64,000 nucleotides of DNA from the NCBI GenBank assembly GCA_947501805.1, contig CANMXJ010000003.1, positions 124,001 to 188,000 on the forward strand, read 5' to 3'. Numbering within the stretch: the stretch's first letter is position 1; each line of letters starts with the position of its first letter. Below are positions 53,703 to 61,799 of the stretch, piece after piece. Source of the stretch: an uncultured Sulfitobacter sp. (lineage in GTDB: Bacteria > Pseudomonadota > Alphaproteobacteria > Rhodobacterales > Rhodobacteraceae). The notes under the pieces were generated by a model. The model made no database searches, was not told the DNA's origin, and saw only the letters and a list, made by a program, of their open reading frames with translations. The position numbers and the translations under genes are program-made.

Positions 53703-54982
53703 TAGGGGTTTGGAAGCAGCAGTGTTTCCAATGCGGCACCCATCACGCAGGCGCTGTCGATCATATCGTCAATGCCGATATATTCATCCGGCTTGTGCGC
53801 GAGGTCCAGAATGCCGGGGCCATAGGCGATGCAATTCTTCAGCTTGCCGATCCGGTCGATATGTTTCTGGTCATAACTGCCGGGGGAGGCGACGTATTTC
53901 GGGGCAACGCCCATAACATCCTCAATGGCTTTGGCAACAGTGCGCACGACGGGTGCTTTCTTGTCGGTCATGGAAGGCAGAACGGAGTTGCGTTCAGTTA
54001 TTTCATATTCGAAATTTGGACGACTTTCGCGCAGTCCTTCCAGCAGCCCTGTCACTTCATCGCGCACCTGATCAAGCGGTTCTTCAACCAGAAAACGCCT
54101 GTCGATCACGATGCGACAACTGTCGGGCACGCAATGCGCTTGCAGCCCTGTAAACCCCGGTTCCGGTTCGTTCTCTCCGCCGTGAATTGAATTGATGTTC
54201 ATCGTGGATTGTCGCGCGCCTTCGGGGACAACAGGCATATCAGTGTAGCGGGCCGCCATGGCGGGAAATAACTTGTCCTCGAATTCCTGCAGCACCGCGC
54301 CCATGTGACGGACGGCACAATCACCAAGGAATGGCATCGCGCCGTGGGCAATCTCGCCCTTGGTTTCAATCTCGGCCCACCAGCCGCCACGATGACCCAG
54401 ACAAATACGGTCTTTGTTCAGGGGCTCGGGAATGATGACGTGCTGCACTTTGTCTGGGCTGAAGTGGCCGTGTTCCGCGAGGTATGCGACACCGCCGTAG
54501 CCGCCTGTTTCTTCATCGGCGGTGCCGGAAATTTCGATCGCTCCAGCAAAATCGGGGTGCGTTTCAATGAATGCCTCTGCCGCGATGATTGAAGTGGCAA
54601 GGCCTCCCTTCATGTCACAGGTGCCACGACCGTAAATTTTGCCGTCGGAGATTTCCGCGCCAAACGGGTCAAAAGTCCAGCCTGCGCCGACCTCGACCAC
54701 ATCCGTATGGCTGTTGAAATGCACACATTCGCCAGCGTGCTTGCCATTGCGCCGTGCAATGATGTTCCAGCGCGGATATTTGTCACTGTCACCGGGGGTC
54801 CCGTGGGCGCGGATCAACTGGGTCTCGAAGCCGTGCGCAGAGAGGCGGCGGTCAAGGTATTCGCAAATCAACCTGTAATCCTGACCCGGTGGGTTCAGCG
54901 TTGGAATTCGGATTAAGTCTTGCGTGAGCGCGATCAGGTCGTCCCGTTTCGCGGCAATGGCGTTTGAAAGTGCTGTTTTCAT
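53702..54982 (-). CDS. M20 family deacylase (ArgE/DapE type)
   Basis: A 426-residue di-zinc peptidase of the acetylornithine deacetylase / succinyl-diaminopimelate desuccinylase family. VHFNSHTDVVEVG has the first ligand His and Asp, RGTCDMKGGLATSI the bridging Asp, and SGTADEETGGYGG the general-base Glu and next ligand; GHRGGWWAEIETKGEIAHG leads to the dimerisation domain. Middle gene of a class V aminotransferase - M20 - ICMT-like operon; the preceding gene ends 45 bases upstream. Substrate probably an N-acyl amino compound. Confidence 0.88.
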   Translation of the reverse strand: MKTALSNAIAAKRDDLIALTQDLIRIPTLNPPGQDYRLICEYLDRRLSAHGFETQLIRAHGTPGDSDKYPRWNIIARRNGKHAGECVHFNSHTDVVEVGAGWTFDPFGAEISDGKIYGRGTCDMKGGLATSIIAAEAFIETHPDFAGAIEISGTADEETGGYGGVAYLAEHGHFSPDKVQHVIIPEPLNKDRICLGHRGGWWAEIETKGEIAHGAMPFLGDCAVRHMGAVLQEFEDKLFPAMAARYTDMPVVPEGARQSTMNINSIHGGENEPEPGFTGLQAHCVPDSCRIVIDRRFLVEEPLDQVRDEVTGLLEGLRESRPNFEYEITERNSVLPSMTDKKAPVVRTVAKAIEDVMGVAPKYVASPGSYDQKHIDRIGKLKNCIAYGPGILDLAHKPDEYIGIDDMIDSACVMGAALETLLLPNP

Positions 54983-55027
54983 GTGCGCATCGTTTATCGG
55001 TTCCCTTTGTTTGGCAAGGGGGTTGGA

Positions 55028-56281
55028 TCAGCCAGAGATGTCTTTCATGGCTGCCAACAGGCTGCGCACTTCGTCCAGCGTGTTGTAGTGACACAGCGAA
55101 ACGCGCACGGCCGCCTGCAATCCCAAAGGTGTCAGGATGTTACCGGAGTAATGGTCTGCACGCCGGATATGGGTGCGGATGCCCTGTACGTTCAATTGCC
55201 CGACGATCTCGACCGCGTCGACATGATCCAGTGCGAAACAGACCAGTCCTTCGCGGTCGGGATTATCGCGCCCACCCAGGATCGTAACGCCGGGCAGGTC
55301 GGCAAGGCCCGGCAAATTGCCGTCACCGTTCAGCATCACGTCAGTAAGCATCTTTTCGTGTGCGTGGATTGCAGCGCCTGCTGCCTCGATGCGCTTACGC
55401 GGATCAATCTCATCGGATACTTCACAACCAAGCCAGTCGAAATACTGCACAACATCTGTGAAAGTGGCATAGGCACCCGTGTCGCGGGTTCCCATTTCCC
55501 AATTGCCTGCCGGTCCGTTTCTGAGCGTTTCTATTGGCAGCGCGGTCAGCCGGTCAGACGCCCAAGCCACACCGTATCCGTGCCGCGAGAAAACTTTGTA
55601 GGGCGACACGACATAACCGTCGATGTTATAACTAGCGATGTCGATCCGCCCGTGACTGGCATGCTGGATGCCGTCAACAATGATGTAGGCTTCGGGCGCA
55701 ACGGTGCGAATGGCGGCCGCGATGCCGGCGACATCATTGGCGATGCCCGTAACCGGAGAAGTATGCAGGATCGTAGCGACCTGTACGTCTGGTGTCATGG
55801 CAGCAGCGTATGTCGTTGGTGTGACCTGTCCCGTTGCATCGTCATGCACGACATTTATGTAGGGTTTGCCAGCAAGCTCGGCCCAATGCTGTGCGGCGCT
55901 GCGCGAGGCGGGATGTTCGACAGAAGAGCCAATGATCTGACCACCCTTGGATGTTCCCATCACAGCGGTGCGGATCAGTCGGAACGTAAGCTCGGTCCCG
56001 GATTCTCCGACAAAAAACTGGCCCTCGGGGGCGTTAAAGAAGATCGCCATCTGTGCCTTGGAGTTCTTGATGACATCGACCAATGCGTGCGCGGCAGGAT
56101 TGTCACGCCCCTGGTTGTCAGGGATTGCAGCGTAGATGCCCGACGTCTCAACCACAGACTTTAACGTTAAAGCGCCCCCTGCATTTTCAAAAAATATCCG
56201 CGGCCCTTGAAAGGGACAGCTTTCCACATGGGCAAATTTTCCGCGGATGGTATCGGTAAGCGTCTTGGATTCGGTGATCAT
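55028..56281 (-). CDS. Class V aminotransferase / cysteine-desulfurase-like enzyme
   Basis: A 417-residue fold-type I PLP enzyme. IFFENAGGALTLKSVV is the N-terminal motif, SSVEHPASRS the next, IIVDGIQHASHGRIDIAS contains the PLP-binding Asp and His, and VVSPYKVFSRHGYGVAW has the Schiff-base lysine. The active-site Cys loop of cysteine desulfurases is not obvious, so the reaction (desulfurase, lyase or transaminase) is undefined. First gene of the operon with the M20 deacylase and ICMT-like protein. Confidence 0.85.
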   Translation of the reverse strand: MITESKTLTDTIRGKFAHVESCPFQGPRIFFENAGGALTLKSVVETSGIYAAIPDNQGRDNPAAHALVDVIKNSKAQMAIFFNAPEGQFFVGESGTELTFRLIRTAVMGTSKGGQIIGSSVEHPASRSAAQHWAELAGKPYINVVHDDATGQVTPTTYAAAMTPDVQVATILHTSPVTGIANDVAGIAAAIRTVAPEAYIIVDGIQHASHGRIDIASYNIDGYVVSPYKVFSRHGYGVAWASDRLTALPIETLRNGPAGNWEMGTRDTGAYATFTDVVQYFDWLGCEVSDEIDPRKRIEAAGAAIHAHEKMLTDVMLNGDGNLPGLADLPGVTILGGRDNPDREGLVCFALDHVDAVEIVGQLNVQGIRTHIRRADHYSGNILTPLGLQAAVRVSLCHYNTLDEVRSLLAAMKDISG

Positions 56282-56454
56282 GCGGTGTCCTTTCGTTAAG
56301 GCGCTATCATTGCGTATGTGGTAGCAGCCGCAAGGGGTTGATTTCGCACAATTGGCGGCGAGTGGCTTTGGTGATAGGCGAACCTACATGAATCCCACGA
56401 GAATTAAATTGCGTGCCCATGTGGACGCTTGCGGGCAGTAAAAGGAAACAGGAC

Positions 56455-57381
56455 GTGGTGACAGGCAAGCCAGCACTCGGGGTGCGCGGATATTGGGACG
56501 CAGTCAAAGCATCGGTGTCACATGTGGGTGACAACAACCTCGCGCTGATTTCGGCCGGAGTTGCGTTTTTCTCAATGCTGTCGCTGTTTCCGGCACTTGC
56601 GGCCCTGATCGCTTTGTTGGGCCTGATTGCCGATCCGGTCGTGGTGATCGCACAGTTGGAGGATGTGCGTGGTCTGCTGCCGTCTGATGTCTATGACATC
56701 ATAAACGCGCAAGTGGTCAGCCTTGTCACGGCCAGCAGCGATACTTTGGGTTGGGCTGGTATCGTATCGCTGGCGCTGGCGCTTTGGTCGGCGCGGGCGG
56801 GCGTTGGCGCGATGATTGTCGGTTTGAACGCGGTCTATAACCAACGAAACAGGAATACGGTAAAGCACTATCTGCGCGCTTTGATGTTGACGGTTGCTTT
56901 GGTTGCCGTTGGGATCGTGGCAACGGTCAGCCTTGTCATTATCCCTGTGTTTCTTGCGTTTTTCCCGCTTGGGGTGATTGGCACATTGCTCATAGATGCA
57001 TTGCGATGGATCGTTGCGATATTCGTGCTGTTTGCAGGTATCGGGCTGCTGTACCGTTTTGGCCCAAATCGCAAGGCCGCGCGGTTTCGCTGGCTGTCTA
57101 TCGGTGCGGTGATTGCGGTTGTGTTCTGGGCCATTTTGTCGGTCGGCTTTGCCTATTACGTTGGCAACTTTGGTAATTATAATCAGGTCTATGGATCCAT
57201 CGGTGCAGTGATTGCGATGTTGGTGTGGCTGTGGATCAGCAGCTTTCTGGTCCTGTTCGGCGCAGCACTCAACGCGCAGATCGAATTACGTACGTTAGAG
57301 GACAGCACAGTCGGTCCGGCGAAACCAATGGGAAAACGCGGCGCTTATGCTGCGGACACATTTGTCGAAGTTGATGAGTAG
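56455..57381 (+). CDS. YihY/BrkB family membrane protein
   Basis: A 308-residue inner-membrane protein with six hydrophobic segments, including LISAGVAFFSMLSLFPALAA, LGWAGIVSLALALWSARAG, SLVIIPVFLAFFPLGVIGTL and YGSIGAVIAMLVWLWISSFL. The DxxLAxAGVAFFxMxSLFPAL-like start and YNQVYGSIGAVIAMLVWLW are hallmarks of YihY/BrkB proteins, once called ribonuclease BN; function unknown. GTG at 56455 follows AAAGGAAACAGG; the frame opens at 56413, so ATG 56419 is a possible alternative. Divergent from the class V aminotransferase operon. Confidence 0.88.
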   Translation: MVTGKPALGVRGYWDAVKASVSHVGDNNLALISAGVAFFSMLSLFPALAALIALLGLIADPVVVIAQLEDVRGLLPSDVYDIINAQVVSLVTASSDTLGWAGIVSLALALWSARAGVGAMIVGLNAVYNQRNRNTVKHYLRALMLTVALVAVGIVATVSLVIIPVFLAFFPLGVIGTLLIDALRWIVAIFVLFAGIGLLYRFGPNRKAARFRWLSIGAVIAVVFWAILSVGFAYYVGNFGNYNQVYGSIGAVIAMLVWLWISSFLVLFGAALNAQIELRTLEDSTVGPAKPMGKRGAYAADTFVEVDE

Positions 57382-57420
57382 GTTTGCGTAACCTGTGACG
57401 AACACCCGAAAGGCAGTGGC

Positions 57421-57972
57421 CTAAAAGCTGGGCGGCGTAGAGGCGCTGACGATTTCGCAGACTGTATCGCCAAGATTGCGAAAACGATGTGGCAGACGGC
57501 TGTCAAAGATGTATCCGTCGCCTCGTTCTAGGATCGAACTTACTCCGTCAACGGTAACTTCGATTGTGCCGCGCACCACAATCCCCGCTTCTTCCCCGTC
57601 ATGCACAATTTCCTCTGGCCCGGTATCTGCACCGGGCGGATAGGTCTCGTGCAGAACCTGAAGCGCGTGGTTTTGCGCGTTGCCAAGCTGGCGCAGTGAC
57701 AGGTTGCCTTCACTTGCAGGTGCAATCTCGGTTAGCTCGGATGCTTTGTAGAAAACCTTGGGCGTATCGGTGTCTTCGATGGTTGCAAAGAACTCTGCCA
57801 TGCTGATCGGAATCGCGTCCAGAAGGCTTTTCAAGGAGGCAACAGAAGGGCTGGTCCGGTTCTGTTCAATCAGGGAAATGGTGCCATTGGTCAGCCCCGC
57901 CCGCGTCGCAAGTTCGCGCTGTGACAAGCCGCGTTGCATCCGTATCGTCTTGAGCTTTTGTCCGATGTCCAA
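57421..57972 (-). CDS. XRE-cupin transcriptional regulator (PuuR-like)
   Basis: A 183-residue regulator: an N-terminal XRE helix-turn-helix (GLSQRELATRAGLTNGTISL), then a C-terminal cupin_2 sensor (GPEEIVHDGEEAGIVVRG and GDGYIFDSRLPHRFRNLG). This is the layout of PuuR-type regulators of putrescine/GABA catabolism. It is divergent from gabT with 184 bases between, so it probably regulates gabT and itself. The likely ligand, a polyamine-derived compound, is inference. Confidence 0.9.
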   Translation of the reverse strand: MDIGQKLKTIRMQRGLSQRELATRAGLTNGTISLIEQNRTSPSVASLKSLLDAIPISMAEFFATIEDTDTPKVFYKASELTEIAPASEGNLSLRQLGNAQNHALQVLHETYPPGADTGPEEIVHDGEEAGIVVRGTIEVTVDGVSSILERGDGYIFDSRLPHRFRNLGDTVCEIVSASTPPSF

Positions 57973-58083
57973 CGAAGCGATCCTTGTGTGTGAATGGTTT
58001 GTTTCCGGTATCTTTTCTATCTACTGCCACAGGCAATTTCCGGCCACCATATCCAGAAAAAGCAATTCCCCATAAAACAGCAA

Positions 58084-58114
58084 TTGACAAGTATATTAAA
58101 CAGGCCGATAGGAT
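58084..58114 (+). promoter_or_regulatory. Candidate gabT promoter
   Basis: TTGACA (58084-58089) and TAGGAT (58109-58114) with a 19-base spacer, 43 bases before the gabT ATG. The -35 is perfect, the -10 is partial, and the long spacing suggests regulator-assisted transcription. Confidence 0.45.
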
Positions 58115-58119
58115 TTTTT

Positions 58120-58133
58120 AAACGAAACCGTTT
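58120..58133. promoter_or_regulatory. Candidate operator: AAACG-N4-CGTTT
   Basis: AAACG (58120-58124), AAAC, CGTTT (58129-58133), a perfect 5-base inverted repeat just downstream of the candidate -10 and 24 bases before gabT. A repressor bound here would block transcription start. The divergent XRE-cupin regulator is the natural candidate, though the form resembles LacI-type operators. Confidence 0.4.
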
Positions 58134-58156
58134 GTCTTTATCAGAGGATTCTCATC

Positions 58157-59566
58157 ATGTCCAAGACCGAAAAGAAACCACGCCGTAAGGCTGCACCAAA
58201 GAAAAAAGTAGCTGTCGTTGCTGAAACCAATGCGGTTGCAGATACCATTGTTGCCGAAGCTGTAGCCGGCGCTGATCTGACCAACGCTCAGCTGGTTGCC
58301 CGCCGCGAGGCTGCTGTGCCCCGTGGTGTTGCATCCGCTGCGCCAGTCTATGCCAAATACGCAGAGAACGCGGAACTGTGGGACGTTGAAGGTAACCGCT
58401 TTATCGACTTCGTCGGCGGCATTGGTGTGCTGAACACCGGTCACCGTCACCCCAAGGTGGTTGAGGCTGCCAAGGCGCAGGAAGATCACTATACGCACAC
58501 ATCTTTTCAGGTTGTGCCATACGCGCCTTACGTTGAACTGGCCGAGCGTTTGAACGCTTTGGCCCCAGGCAATGCGCCGAAGAAGACATTGCTGGTGACA
58601 ACCGGTGCCGAAGCTGTAGAAAACGCGGTGAAAATCGCGCGTGCGGCAACAGGCCGCCCCGGTGTGATCGCATTCACCGGCGGCTATCATGGCCGCACGC
58701 TGCTGACGCTTGGCATGACTGGCAAAGTGTCGCCCTACAAAAAGGACGTTGGCCCGTTCCCTGCTGATGTTTTCCGCGCACCATTCCCGAATGCGCGTGA
58801 CGGAATCACTGTGGATGACGCGATTACCGGTCTCAAGAACCTGTTCCTGACAGATGCACAGCCATCACGCGTTGCCTGTATCATCATTGAGCCGGTTCTG
58901 GGTGAAGGTGGTTACACGCCAGTTCCATTCGAGATGTTGCAGCAGTTGCGCGCGATTTGTGACGAGCACGGTATTCTGTTGATTGCTGACGAAGTACAGG
59001 CAGGTTTCGGCCGCACCGGTACATGGTTCGCGGTAGAGCATTCCGGTGTTGTCCCGGATCTGATCACCGTGGCAAAATCCATGGCGGGTGGTTATCCGCT
59101 GGCGGGTGTTATTGGTCGCGCCGACATCATGGACGCGATGGAACCTGGTGGTCTGGGCGGTACATATGGCGGCAACCCTGTTGCTTGTGCGGCAGCTTTG
59201 GCCGCGATTAACGCAATTGAGGAAGAAGGCTTGCTGGCCCGCTCCACCGCAATGGGCGACAAGTTCAAGTCACGTCTGGCCGAGATTGGCACGCGTTCCG
59301 CGCCATACCGTTTCTGGGATATCCGTGGACTTGGCGCGATGATCGCGGTCGAGTTTGTCACCGACTTTGAGACAGCTGCACCCGATGCGGCCTTCACCAA
59401 GCGTGTGATTGCCCATGCCTTGCAGCGTGGCTTGTTGCTGCTGAGCTGTGGCATGCACGGCAATGCCTTGCGCATCATGGTGCCACTGACGGCGTCCGAT
59501 GCGATCATCGACGAAGGTCTGGCGATTCTGGAAGCCGCAGTTCAGGCAGCGGTTGCCGAAGGCTAA
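58157..59566 (+). CDS. gabT: 4-aminobutyrate aminotransferase family enzyme
   Basis: A 469-residue class III aminotransferase, moving the amino group of GABA (or a close omega-amino acid) to 2-oxoglutarate. Blocks: FIDFVGGIGVLNTGHRHPKV, TTGAEAVENAVKIARAAT, AFTGGYHGRTLLTLGMTG, LLIADEVQAGFGRTG and ITVAKSMAGGYPLAG with the PLP lysine. The first 40 residues are a Lys/Ala/Val-rich extension (KKPRRKAAPKKKVAVVAE) not found in standard GabT; the ATG has AGAGGA upstream, so it seems translated. Divergent from an XRE-cupin regulator, ending in a strong terminator. Confidence 0.93.
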   Translation: MSKTEKKPRRKAAPKKKVAVVAETNAVADTIVAEAVAGADLTNAQLVARREAAVPRGVASAAPVYAKYAENAELWDVEGNRFIDFVGGIGVLNTGHRHPKVVEAAKAQEDHYTHTSFQVVPYAPYVELAERLNALAPGNAPKKTLLVTTGAEAVENAVKIARAATGRPGVIAFTGGYHGRTLLTLGMTGKVSPYKKDVGPFPADVFRAPFPNARDGITVDDAITGLKNLFLTDAQPSRVACIIIEPVLGEGGYTPVPFEMLQQLRAICDEHGILLIADEVQAGFGRTGTWFAVEHSGVVPDLITVAKSMAGGYPLAGVIGRADIMDAMEPGGLGGTYGGNPVACAAALAAINAIEEEGLLARSTAMGDKFKSRLAEIGTRSAPYRFWDIRGLGAMIAVEFVTDFETAAPDAAFTKRVIAHALQRGLLLLSCGMHGNALRIMVPLTASDAIIDEGLAILEAAVQAAVAEG

Positions 59567-59587
59567 ACCGCCCGACACGAAATCCGA

Positions 59588-59620
59588 AAAGGCGTGCGGG
59601 GCAACCCGCGCGCCTTTTTC
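59588..59620 (+). terminator. Strong intrinsic terminator after gabT
   Basis: A 13-bp stem (59588-59600 with 59605-59617, one G-T pair) closed by a GCAA tetraloop and followed by TTTTT. It ends gabT; read on the minus strand it could also stop the leftward FMN oxidoreductase gene. Confidence 0.9.
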
Positions 59621-59650
59621 TTTTGTGATTTGAGAGGGCTGGAATTCCGC

Positions 59651-61267
59651 CTACGTGATGCGCGCGAATGATTCCGCCTGTGCACGATCCCAGCGGCTTT
59701 TGTTGCCAAGGTAATCCTCCGCGTTGTCATCCAGCAAATACCCTTCAGGTAAATCGGCATACACATCGCTGGCTTCTACCATGCCTCTGTCACCGCCTCT
59801 TACCATCATGTGATATGGCAGGAAGTCACCGGGATGATGCAGGCCCGCAGCACCGGTCATTTCGCCCAACGCCTCCATCGTGTTCCGATGGAAACGGGCA
59901 ACGCGCTGGCTCTTGTGTTCTATATTCAGTGCGCGCATGCGGATCGGATCTTGAGTGGCGACACCAACCGGGCAGTGATTGGTGTGACAGGCCTGTGCCT
60001 GAATGCAGCCGATCGCAAACATGTAGCCGCGTGCCGAATTGCACCAATCTGCGCCCAAGGCCAAGGCGCGCGCAATATCAAAGGCCGATACGACCTTGCC
60101 TGCTGTGCCTATCTTGACCTGATTGCGTAAACCCGCACCGCGCAGTGTGTTATGCACAAATGTCAGCCCCTCGATCATCGGCATGCCGACATGGTTCGAG
60201 AACTCAACAGGGGCAGCACCCGTGCCCCCTTCGGTCCCGTCCACAACGATAAAGTCAGGGACGATACCCGTCTTTAACATGGCCTTAACAATGCACATGA
60301 ATTCTCGCCGATGCCCGATACAGAGCTTGAAACCGACAGGTTTCCCGCCCGCCAATTCGCGCAATTGGCCGATGAATTCCATCATTTCAATCGGTGTCGA
60401 AAACGCGGAATGGGCCGCTGGAGACACGCAATCTAAGCCCATCGGCACACCGCGTGCCTCAGCAATTTCTTCGGTAATCTTGGAGGCTGGCAATAACCCG
60501 CCATGGCCGGGCTTGGCACCTTGGCTCAACTTCAATTCGATCATCTTGACTTGATCCAGCGACGCTGTTGCCTTGAACTTTTCAGGATCAAAAGATCCGT
60601 CAGCCGCTCGACTGCCAAAGTAGCCCGAAGCCAGTTGATAGATCAGATCACCGCCCCCCTCTTTGTGGTAGCGGCTGACAGATCCTTCGCCCGTATCATG
60701 GGCAAATCCACCCAGTTTGGCACCTGTGTTAAGTGCCTGAATAGCATTGGCTGACAGCGACCCAAAGCTCATTGCGGAGATGTTATAGAGAGAGGCGGAA
60801 TAAGGTTTGGTGCATTGCGGGCCGCCAATGGTCGTGCGGAAATCAAAGTCGGTGATATGCACGGGCATGACGGAATGTGTGACCCACGAATAGCCCGCAT
60901 CATAGACCCGCTTCCGTGTCCCGAACGGCCGCGCATCTTCCTGACCTTTGGCGCGTTGATAAACCAGCGAGCGGTTGTCGCGACTGAACGGTTCTTCATC
61001 CTGATCGGATTCAATCAGGTACTGGCGGATCTCTGGCCGGATCCCTTCAAAAAAGAACCGCATGTGACCCAGGACGGGATAGTTGCGCAGAATGGAATGT
61101 CTGGTTTGTGTCACATCATAGATGCCCATCCCTGACAAAACTGCAAACACGGCAAATGGGAGGACAAACCAGCCGCTCCAACTAAAAACCAATATCAATG
61201 AAATCAGCGCGAGGGCCATTACGGCGGCGAAAGTCGAAAATCTGGTCAAAGACCCAAAGTCAGGCAT
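59651..61267 (-). CDS. FMN-binding glutamate synthase family protein
   Basis: A 538-residue protein with one or two N-terminal membrane helices (FSTFAAVMALALISLILVFS and WFVLPFAVFAVLSGMGI) and a large flavin domain of the GltS-like FMN-binding family (Fdx-GltS central domain). FMN/substrate blocks are MSFGSLSANAIQALNTGAKL, GAKPGHGGLLPASKI and GTEGGTGAAPVEFSNHVG. The cysteine cluster CIQAQACHTNHCPVGVATQD is typical of a 3Fe-4S centre. No glutaminase domain, so true glutamate synthesis is unlikely; substrate unknown. ATG at 61267 follows AAAAGGAACAAC, preferred to 61306. Confidence 0.9.
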   Translation of the reverse strand: MPDFGSLTRFSTFAAVMALALISLILVFSWSGWFVLPFAVFAVLSGMGIYDVTQTRHSILRNYPVLGHMRFFFEGIRPEIRQYLIESDQDEEPFSRDNRSLVYQRAKGQEDARPFGTRKRVYDAGYSWVTHSVMPVHITDFDFRTTIGGPQCTKPYSASLYNISAMSFGSLSANAIQALNTGAKLGGFAHDTGEGSVSRYHKEGGGDLIYQLASGYFGSRAADGSFDPEKFKATASLDQVKMIELKLSQGAKPGHGGLLPASKITEEIAEARGVPMGLDCVSPAAHSAFSTPIEMMEFIGQLRELAGGKPVGFKLCIGHRREFMCIVKAMLKTGIVPDFIVVDGTEGGTGAAPVEFSNHVGMPMIEGLTFVHNTLRGAGLRNQVKIGTAGKVVSAFDIARALALGADWCNSARGYMFAIGCIQAQACHTNHCPVGVATQDPIRMRALNIEHKSQRVARFHRNTMEALGEMTGAAGLHHPGDFLPYHMMVRGGDRGMVEASDVYADLPEGYLLDDNAEDYLGNKSRWDRAQAESFARIT

Positions 61268-61326
61268 GTTGTTCCTTTTAGCCGCTGTGTTAATGGTTTG
61301 CGCCACTTTGACAAAAATGAACGCCT

Positions 61327-61353
61327 GCGCAAGTATTTGCGCTTAACACGTGT
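61327..61353. promoter_or_regulatory. Palindrome pair upstream of FMN oxidoreductase gene
   Basis: GCGCAA-GTAT-TTGCGC (61327-61342), perfect 6-base arms, followed by ACACGTGT (61346-61353). They lie 60-86 bases before the leftward start at 61267, a natural operator position. Regulator unknown. Confidence 0.42.
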
Positions 61354-61553
61354 GAGACGGGCCTATCTTTACTTATCCTCTCATCCTCATATCTTTAATA
61401 TATGAAGGATGAAATATCATGCATTTGTTTACTTCATGACCGACTGGAAAACCTTTCTTGTAGTCCATTGGAAACCTGCCTAGGCTATCTCTCAGTTCGC
61501 TTTGCAGGTGGTTCGGGAGCCATCTGACCAGCAAAGGAAAGAACCGGGGTGCC

Positions 61554-61649
61554 ATGAAGAAGACTTTCACGATCCAACGGAAACGGACTGGTACGGCAGA
61601 GCCAGGCAGACCGCATTCTGCCGGAAAGCAGCAAAACTGTCATTTTTGA
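61554..61649 (+). CDS. 31-codon leader ORF candidate
   Basis: ATG at 61554 (GGGGTG 5 bases before) to TGA at 61647-61649. The product begins MKKTFTIQRKRTGTAEPGRP and ends GKQQNCHF; basic, no membrane segment. It lies 150 bases before the amidase gene, and a hairpin (61605-61622) overlaps its 3' half while another (61647-61659) overlaps its stop. This resembles a regulatory leader peptide such as SpeFL of ornithine decarboxylase, but no sequence identity is claimed and it may be chance. Confidence 0.3.
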   Translation: MKKTFTIQRKRTGTAEPGRPHSAGKQQNCHF

Positions 61650-61790
61650 GCAACGCTCATATCCGGCCCGAAAGGTCAAGTTCCGCAGGTGCAACGTCAT
61701 CTGTTTCCCTTGTGCATTTATCGGCGTACAGAGCGTGCAAAGCGGCGTTGTAGACGGGTCAATTCCCGCCCTGCGCTGTATTTCACGGAG
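61605..61790 (+). ncRNA. Candidate structured 5' leader RNA
   Basis: Successive hairpins: GGCAGA/TCTGCC (61605-61622), TGAGC/GCTCA (61647-61659), and CGGG/CCCG around 61757-61770, close to the amidase start at 61800. Such a leader would fit attenuation or ligand control of the amidase-decarboxylase unit. The Rfam speF leader, described in alphaproteobacteria, is the first model to test. Structure was judged by eye only. Confidence 0.35.
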
Positions 61791-61799
61791 TATTGAACC

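Larger units (their letters stand above)
61268..61799. other. 532-base region: operators and leader before the amidase gene
   Basis: Separates the leftward FMN oxidoreductase from the rightward amidase. The left part carries palindromes (61327-61342, ACACGTGT at 61346-61353, TCATAT/ATATGA at 61387-61405) consistent with binding sites. The right part (about 61550-61790) holds a 31-codon ORF and several short hairpins, consistent with a structured mRNA leader. Longer open frames in the region (61485-62516 minus, 61502-61753 plus) have no family support. Confidence 0.5.

Noticed and set aside
61502..61753. 83-codon plus-strand frame in the leader
   Set aside because: No family, no good ribosome-binding site; the shorter 31-codon frame has a better placed start.
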